In this document: piece by piece, positions 8,330 to 11,977 of the stretch
Layout: every line of letters begins with the position of its first letter
Numbering within the stretch: the first letter of the stretch is position 1
From: Pseudomonadota bacterium
GTDB taxonomy: Bacteria > Pseudomonadota > Gammaproteobacteria > Steroidobacterales > Steroidobacteraceae
Assembly: GCA_021805275.1 (NCBI GenBank)
Contig: JAJZFQ010000104.1
Coordinates: forward strand, 1 to 11,977
Direction of reading: 5' to 3'
Length of the DNA stretch: 11,977 nucleotides
Position numbers and translations under genes: made by a program
The notes under the pieces: model-generated
Databases searched by the model: none
What the model was told of the DNA's origin: nothing
The model's input: the letters and a program-made list of their open reading frames with translations, nothing else

Positions 8330-8434
8330 TTCAGTCGCACCACATCCGCTTGATCCGTTCCCGACGCGCCGATCCCACCGCGGGCCGCACAGCGCAACGA
8401 GCCGGCACATATTGCACGCTTGCCGCGCCGTACA

Positions 8435-8462
8435 CGAGAGGCCGGGCGCTGCGCCCGTCTCG
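8435..8462. other. Imperfect GC-rich hairpin in the divergent intergenic region
   Basis: CGAGA (8435-8439) pairs with TCTCG (8458-8462), and CGGGCG (8443-8448) pairs with CGCCCG (8452-8457), with a three-base GGC bulge and a CTG loop. No T-tract follows on either strand. It lies between the radical SAM start and the ECF-type promoter of the bufferin operon. It could be a leader structure, an insulator or a protein site, or chance in GC-rich DNA. The rest of 8330-8480 shows no convincing promoter for the leftward operon. Confidence 0.4.
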
Positions 8463-8480
8463 CGAGCGCCTCCCGGGTCC

Positions 8481-8507
8481 GTAACCTTTGGGCGCCCCGG
8501 CTCGAAT
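8481..8507 (+). promoter_or_regulatory. ECF-sigma (SigF-type) promoter of the bufferin operon
   Basis: GTAACC at 8481-8486 and CGAA at 8503-8506 are separated by exactly 16 bases. This equals the GTAACC-N16-CGAA motif described for SigF, the heavy-metal/copper-responsive ECF sigma factor that drives bufferin operons in Caulobacter. It points to the precursor gene, and transcription would begin around 8512-8516, leaving a leader of about 70 bases. No sigma or anti-sigma gene lies in the window, so control would be in trans. Confidence 0.75.
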
Positions 8508-8582
8508 ATAGCAACAGTACCTGTGCGCCACCCCAGCCGGGGACGTACGGGTCGATCGATCCACCCATTGGGAGACCTCTTC

Positions 8583-8933
8583 ATGACCACCCGTACCGCA
8601 TCGCTGGCCGTCGCCGGCGCACTCGCCACCGCCGTCACCGCCCTTGCCGCGCCGCTCGCCAGCGCCGGCGGCATGTCGATGACGCCACGCCAGCACACGA
8701 TGGCCGAGCTGCACACCGGAAAATTCGTGCGCTGCTTCGGGGTCGCGCTCGCCGGGCACAACGACTGCTACGCCGGACCCGGCACCACCTGCGCCGGCAC
8801 GGCGAGCCGCAACTACCAGGGCAACGCGTTCAAACTGGTGCCGACGGGAACCTGCACGGCGATCACCACCCCGTACGTCACGATCGTCCAGGGCCACGGC
8901 AGTCTCAGCAAGATCACCGAGGCCGGCCGCTGA
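8583..8933 (+). CDS. bufA: Bufferin precursor peptide, BufA1-type (DUF2282)
   Basis: A 116-residue peptide. Residues 1-28 are a Sec signal peptide ([20 protein letters not shown] core, cleavage near ASA-GG). The mature part has four cysteines, C51, C62, C70 and C91, spaced C-X10-C-X7-C-X20-C, inside the DUF2282 pattern [21 protein letters not shown] and KLVPTGTC. In characterised bufferins the two central cysteines become thiooxazoles and the exported peptide binds copper, protecting the cell from excess; here C62 and C70 would be the modified pair. The ATG at 8583 has GGGAG at 8570-8574, eight bases upstream; the longer open frame from 8412 would swallow the promoter and is rejected. A longer leader-like stretch of residues 30-47 and a tail ending GHGSLSK flank the core. 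First gene of a bufABC-DoxX operon under an ECF-type promoter. Confidence 0.9.
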   Translation: MTTRTASLAVAGALATAVTALAAPLASAGGMSMTPRQHTMAELHTGKFVRCFGVALAGHNDCYAGPGTTCAGTASRNYQGNAFKLVPTGTCTAITTPYVTIVQGHGSLSKITEAGR

Positions 8934-8971
8934 GCGGCACAGTCTGAGCCGTCCGCCCGGTGAGCACCGTC

Positions 8972-9871
8972 ATGTCCGTGTCCCATACCGCGCCCCGGGG
9001 CCCAAGCCCCGACGCCGTCCCCGCGCGGGCCGGCGTCGGGCTGAAGGCCGCCCATTACCGCGTGATCCTCGAATCCCGCCCGCCGCTCGGGTTCTTCGAG
9101 GTGCATGCCGAGAACTACATGGGAGCCGGCGGTCCGCCGCATCGCTACCTGACGGAGATTCGCACCCACTACCGGCTCTCCGTGCACGGCGTGGGACTGT
9201 CGATCGGCTCGGCGGGACCGATCGACGAGCCACACCTGCGCCGCCTGGCGGCACTCGTGCACCGTTATGAGCCCGAACTCGTCTCCGAACACCTCGCGTG
9301 GTCGTCACACGGCGGCGCGTTCTTCAACGATCTGCTGCCGCTGCCGTACACCGCCGAGACGCTCAGGCGCGTATGCGAGCACCTCGAGCAGGTGCAGGAG
9401 CACCTCGGCCGCCAGATCCTCCTCGAGAACCCCTCGACCTATGTCGCCTTCGCCTCCAGCAGTTACGCCGAAGCGGACTTCATGGCCGAAGTGGCGCGCC
9501 GCAGCGGCTGTGCGCTGTTGCTCGACATCAACAACGTCTACGTCGCCTGCACCAACCAGCAGTGCGATCCTCTGCAGTACCTCGCGCAGTTTCCCCTCGC
9601 CGCGGTGCGCCAGATCCACCTCGCCGGGTGTGCCACCGACGCCGACGAACAGGGCCGAGCGCTCCTGATCGACAGCCACGATCGGGAAGTCGCCGATCGC
9701 GTCTGGTTCCTCTACGAGCACGTGCTCGCCCGCCGCGGAGCGGTGCCGACGTTGATCGAATGGGACCAGAACGTACCGGCGTGGGATCCGCTCGCCGCGC
9801 AGGCCGCGCGTGCCGATCGGGCGCTACACGCCTGCACTCTGCAGGATCGCCGCCATGTTGCCCTGGGCTGA
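8972..9871 (+). CDS. bufB: BufB, DUF692 multinuclear non-haem iron-dependent oxidase
   Basis: A 299-residue TIM-barrel enzyme of the MNIO/DUF692 family, related to MbnB. Probable iron ligands appear in the usual order: VHAENY (44-49), H72 in VHGVGLS, E106-H107 in SEHLAW, E152-N153 in LLENPS, D185 with N187-N188 in LLDINNVY, H216 in QIHLAG, D234 and H236 in IDSHD, and E263 in LIEWD. These enzymes rearrange cysteine to a 5-thiooxazole or oxazolone using oxygen, acting in the cytoplasm before export. The substrate here should be the peptide encoded 38 bases upstream. I prefer ATG at 8972, preceded by GGTGAG (8959-8964), over GTG at 8960, which has no ribosome binding site. The 3' end overlaps bufC by 17 bases, fitting a stable enzyme-partner pair. 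Confidence 0.93.
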   Translation: MSVSHTAPRGPSPDAVPARAGVGLKAAHYRVILESRPPLGFFEVHAENYMGAGGPPHRYLTEIRTHYRLSVHGVGLSIGSAGPIDEPHLRRLAALVHRYEPELVSEHLAWSSHGGAFFNDLLPLPYTAETLRRVCEHLEQVQEHLGRQILLENPSTYVAFASSSYAEADFMAEVARRSGCALLLDINNVYVACTNQQCDPLQYLAQFPLAAVRQIHLAGCATDADEQGRALLIDSHDREVADRVWFLYEHVLARRGAVPTLIEWDQNVPAWDPLAAQAARADRALHACTLQDRRHVALG

Positions 9872-10646
9872 GCTGCAGGAGCAGCTCGCCGCGGCGCTGC
9901 GCGATCCTGAGCGTGCGCCGCCCGCCGAGTGCATCGGTCCGGACGGGGCTCGCGCCACGAAGCGCTTCGCCGTGTACCGCAACAACGTGTTCGCCGGGCT
10001 GATCGACGCCCTCGCCGAGAGCTATCCGGCGGTGCGCCGACTCCTCGGCGTGGAGTGTTTCGAGGAGACTGCGCGGCGCTATGTCTCGCAGCACCTGCCC
10101 CGCTCCCCGGTGCTGCTCGAGTATGGCGAGCGGTTCTCTGAGTTCCTCGAACAGCTCGAGCCGCTCGCGGCGCTGCCTTACCTCGCGGACGTGGCACGCA
10201 TCGAGCGCGCCTGGCTCGAGGCCTATCACGCACCCGAGGCACCGGCACTCGACCCCGGTGCCCTGGCAGGAATTCCCGCCCACCGCGCCGCGGACCTGTG
10301 CTTCACGCTGCATCCATCGGTCCGCCTGGTGCGCTCGCGCGGTGCGGCCGTGACGATCTGGCGGTTGAACGTTGCGCCGCCTCCCTGGGCGAGTCTGCCG
10401 CCCGATCCGATCGCCGAGAGTGCGCTCCTGGCGCGTCCGGCCGCCGAGGTCGAGGTCGTATGCCTCACGCCCGGCGCGGCGGAGTTTTTAGCCGCGCTGG
10501 CCGGCGGCCTTACGCTCGGGGAGGCCTCAGAGCGCGCACGGAGCGTTCACGACACTTTCCATCTCACCGAACACTGCACCGCTCTGCTCGGAGGCGGCTG
10601 GGTCACGGCCGCGCATCTGAGGCGGCGCCGCACACGAGGTCATTGA
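9855..10646 (+). CDS. bufC: BufC, DUF2063 partner protein of the DUF692 enzyme
   Basis: A 263-residue DUF2063 protein. The N-terminal helical domain carries the family hallmark RFAVYRNNVFAGLIDALAESYPAVRRLLG (YRNN at 41-44) followed by YVSQHLPRSPVLLEYGERFSEFL; the C-terminal half (from about 150) resembles the winged-helix-like part. In bufferin and related pathways this family binds the precursor and delivers it to the DUF692 enzyme. ATG at 9855 lies inside the end of bufB and has AGGA at 9843-9846, eight bases upstream; an open frame from 9810 is only an upstream extension inside bufB. The gene ends three bases before the DoxX-like start. Family assignment is firm; partner role is inferred from known operons. 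Confidence 0.92.
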   Translation: MLPWAELQEQLAAALRDPERAPPAECIGPDGARATKRFAVYRNNVFAGLIDALAESYPAVRRLLGVECFEETARRYVSQHLPRSPVLLEYGERFSEFLEQLEPLAALPYLADVARIERAWLEAYHAPEAPALDPGALAGIPAHRAADLCFTLHPSVRLVRSRGAAVTIWRLNVAPPPWASLPPDPIAESALLARPAAEVEVVCLTPGAAEFLAALAGGLTLGEASERARSVHDTFHLTEHCTALLGGGWVTAAHLRRRRTRGH

Positions 10647-10649
10647 GTC

Positions 10650-11165
10650 ATGTCCACCCGCACCCTGCCCCGGCCGTATGGCCTTGTTCCGCTCGTGCAG
10701 CACCGCGTCTCGGCGGCGCTCGAGCGGCTTCAGCTCGGCGCACTCGCGCTCGCACCGCCGCTGGTGCGCCTGGCGCTGGCGATCCCGTTCCTGAAGTCCG
10801 GCCTGACCAAGTGGAGCGGCGGGTGGCACGTCTCCCCGGTGACGGATTTTCTCTTCGAGTCGATGTTCCGCCTGCACGTGCTCGGGCACCGCTATCCGTT
10901 CCCCGCGCCCGATGCGCTGGCGCACCTCGACGCGGTGGCGGAAGTTCTCTTGCCGGTGCTCCTCATCGTGGGCCTTGGCACACGCCTCAGCGCCCTCGCG
11001 CTGCTGGTCATGACCGGCATCATTCAGCTCACCGATCCGACCGGGTGGGCCAATTTTCACCTGCCCTGGGCCGCCCTCGCCCTCGCCCTCCTCGCGCTCG
11101 GCCCCGGCAAGGCCTCGCTCGATTTCGCCCTCGCGCGCGTGCTGCGAGCGCGCGCGGCGCGGTAA
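10650..11165 (+). CDS. DoxX-family inner-membrane protein, fourth gene of the bufferin operon
   Basis: A 171-residue membrane protein with about four hydrophobic segments. The first contains LVRLALAIPFLKSGLTKW, the DoxX signature; others are VLLPVLLIVGLGTRLSALALLVMTG and WAALALALLALGPG. DoxX-like proteins often close DUF2282-DUF692-DUF2063 operons, but their task is not settled; redox support of the modification or membrane association have been suggested. ATG at 10650 follows the bufC stop by three bases, with GAGG at 10636-10639 ten bases upstream. It is almost certainly co-transcribed with bufABC. A cytoplasmic N-terminal stretch of about 35 residues precedes the first helix. Confidence 0.88.
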   Translation: MSTRTLPRPYGLVPLVQHRVSAALERLQLGALALAPPLVRLALAIPFLKSGLTKWSGGWHVSPVTDFLFESMFRLHVLGHRYPFPAPDALAHLDAVAEVLLPVLLIVGLGTRLSALALLVMTGIIQLTDPTGWANFHLPWAALALALLALGPGKASLDFALARVLRARAAR

Positions 11166-11195
11166 GCTCGGCCTCGCCCTGAGGGAGGTGCCCGC

Positions 11196-11480
11196 ATGAA
11201 AGCGATCTGGAACGAGGCGGTGCTCGCCTCGAGTGACGACACGGTCCTCGTGGAAGGCAACCCGTACTTTCCGCGCGAGAGTCTCGACCTGCGCTACTTC
11301 GAGCCGAGCGAACGGCGCAGCGTCTGCCCGTGGAAGGGCACGGCCCACTATTTCACGGTGACCGTCGGCGAGAGGCGCAACGTCGATGCCGCCTGGTACT
11401 ACCCCGATCCGAAGGCGGCCGCGGAGGCGATCCGAGGCCGCGTGGCGTTCTGGCGCGGCGTGCAGATCCGCCCGGACTGA
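11196..11480 (+). CDS. DUF427-family small protein
   Basis: A 94-residue soluble protein matching DUF427 in length and in the motif CPWKGTAHYFTVTVG (about 44-58), with DAAWYYPDP and a closing VAFWRGVQI. The family is widespread and has no assigned reaction; the fold is a small beta-barrel-like domain. ATG at 11196 is preceded by a very strong ribosome binding site, GGGAGGTG at 11183-11190, five bases away, one of the best in the window. It lies 30 bases after the DoxX-like gene on the same strand with no visible terminator between them, so it may be read from the bufferin promoter. A role in copper handling is not supported by sequence alone. Confidence 0.88.
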   Translation: MKAIWNEAVLASSDDTVLVEGNPYFPRESLDLRYFEPSERRSVCPWKGTAHYFTVTVGERRNVDAAWYYPDPKAAAEAIRGRVAFWRGVQIRPD

Positions 11481-11486
11481 TCGGCA

Positions 11487-11521
11487 CCCGTGGCGCCCAC
11501 GGGTTCGCCCGGCGAGCGGGC
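11487..11521. terminator. Tandem GC hairpins between convergent genes, candidate bidirectional terminator
   Basis: CCCGTGG (11487-11493) pairs with CCACGGG (11497-11503) around a CGC loop, followed at once by GCCCG (11507-11511) pairing with CGGGC (11517-11521). They sit between the stop of the DUF427 gene and that of the convergent radical SAM gene. No T-run follows, so intrinsic termination would be weak; hairpins of this kind may instead stabilise 3' ends. Confidence 0.4.
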
Positions 11522-11557
11522 TGCGCGACGCGCGCGTGCGCCGCGGGGTACGGGCGC

Positions 11558-11977
11558 TCAGCGCCGCCCGTAGAAGCCCGGCCGCGATGCTGCGCGCGCC
11601 TCGGCCCCCGCCGGCGGCCGATAGACCCCCGCGGCGCGCGCCATGAGCAGGTACTCTCGAAACACCGCATTGGTCTGCGCTTCGTGCTCGCTCACGGTCG
11701 AGCGGTCGAGCGGATCGAAGAAGCAGGTCGGATCCTCGCCCATGACATCGCCGCTGTGGAAATAGGCCATCGCCCGGCAGCCGCCGCAGGTGTACTGATA
11801 CCGGCAGCGGCCGCAGCGACCCTTCAGGCCCGAGCGATCCGTGATCGTGGCGAATAGCGTACTGTCCGCCACCAGCTCATCGAGCGGCTGGCGACGCACG
11901 TTGCCGGCACTCAGCGCATCGAGCAAGACCGGACAGATCGACACCTCGCCCTCGGCGTTGATCGTGAGCCAGGTACC
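11558..11977 (-). CDS. Radical SAM/SPASM protein, C-terminal part (5' end outside window)
   Basis: The frame is open from the right edge to the stop at 11558-11560, giving 139 residues without a start; GTG at 11944 is internal. The visible part is a SPASM domain: INAEGEVSICPV with its first cysteine, then AGNVRRQPLDEL, CGRCRYQYTCGGCRA with four cysteines (C-X2-C-X5-C-X2-C), and GDVMGEDPTCFF with a sixth. These bind auxiliary 4Fe-4S clusters, as in PqqE, NirJ and other peptide- or haem-modifying enzymes. The catalytic CxxxCxxC domain is outside the window. The GDVMGEDPTC ending resembles NirJ/haem-type radical SAM proteins, but a specific role cannot be given. It converges with the DUF427 gene. 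It is clearly different from the radical SAM protein at 7262-8329. Confidence 0.88.
   Translation of the reverse strand, partial: GTWLTINAEGEVSICPVLLDALSAGNVRRQPLDELVADSTLFATITDRSGLKGRCGRCRYQYTCGGCRAMAYFHSGDVMGEDPTCFFDPLDRSTVSEHEAQTNAVFREYLLMARAAGVYRPPAGAEARAASRPGFYGRR

Noticed and set aside
8346..8410. Short Cys-containing peptide starting at ATG 8410 as a radical SAM precursor
   Set aside because: It is in frame with the radical SAM gene with no stop between, so it is at most an N-terminal extension; no leader-like or repeated core is seen.
8412..8582. In-frame extension of the bufferin precursor to 8412
   Set aside because: It would place the ECF promoter and ribosome binding site inside the coding region and hide the signal peptide.
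8330..8761. Upstream extension of the radical SAM gene to 8761
   Set aside because: It would run across the bufferin promoter and the start of bufA on the other strand and shows no domain; the conserved protein begins just before YYVVSWAC.

Overview
The window is GC-rich and densely coded, with a TonB-dependent outer-membrane receptor, periplasmic export signals and a bufferin-type operon. Together these suggest a Gram-negative proteobacterium; I cannot place it more precisely. No tRNA, rRNA, insertion sequence or CRISPR array is visible, and no gap between genes exceeds about 255 bases.

Layout. (1) Left edge, + strand: the C-terminal part of a TonB-dependent receptor, convergent with the next block. 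(2) 1442-8329, - strand: a tightly packed six-gene operon, read right to left. It encodes a radical SAM protein, a YnjB-like periplasmic binding protein, a YnjC-like double-domain permease, a YnjD-like ATPase, a flavin/pyridine-nucleotide disulfide oxidoreductase, and a family 2 glycosyltransferase of the TIGR04283 type. The first five genes are joined by four consecutive 4-bp stop/start overlaps (ATGA, GTGA, GTGA, ATGA), so they look translationally coupled. (3) 8330-8582: a divergent intergenic region with an imperfect hairpin and, facing right, a promoter-like GTAACC-N16-CGAA motif that matches the copper-responsive ECF sigma (SigF) promoter known from Caulobacter. (4) 8583-11165, + strand: a bufferin operon with a DUF2282 precursor peptide carrying a signal peptide and four cysteines, a DUF692 multinuclear iron enzyme (BufB), a DUF2063 partner (BufC) and a DoxX-like membrane protein. 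A DUF427 protein follows, possibly on the same transcript. (5) Right edge, - strand: the C-terminal SPASM domain of a second radical SAM protein, convergent with the DUF427 gene.

How the parts work together. The bufferin operon should make a periplasmic peptide whose core cysteines are converted to thiooxazoles and which chelates copper, probably switched on by an ECF sigma factor encoded elsewhere. The divergent operon is the less understood part. It links a radical SAM/SPASM-like enzyme to a complete ABC importer of unassigned substrate and to a MerA-like flavoprotein, with overlaps tight enough to suggest one pathway. The substrate and product cannot be read from the sequence. The binding protein's only cysteines are an adjacent pair, and the flavoprotein lacks the mercury-handling cysteines of true MerA.
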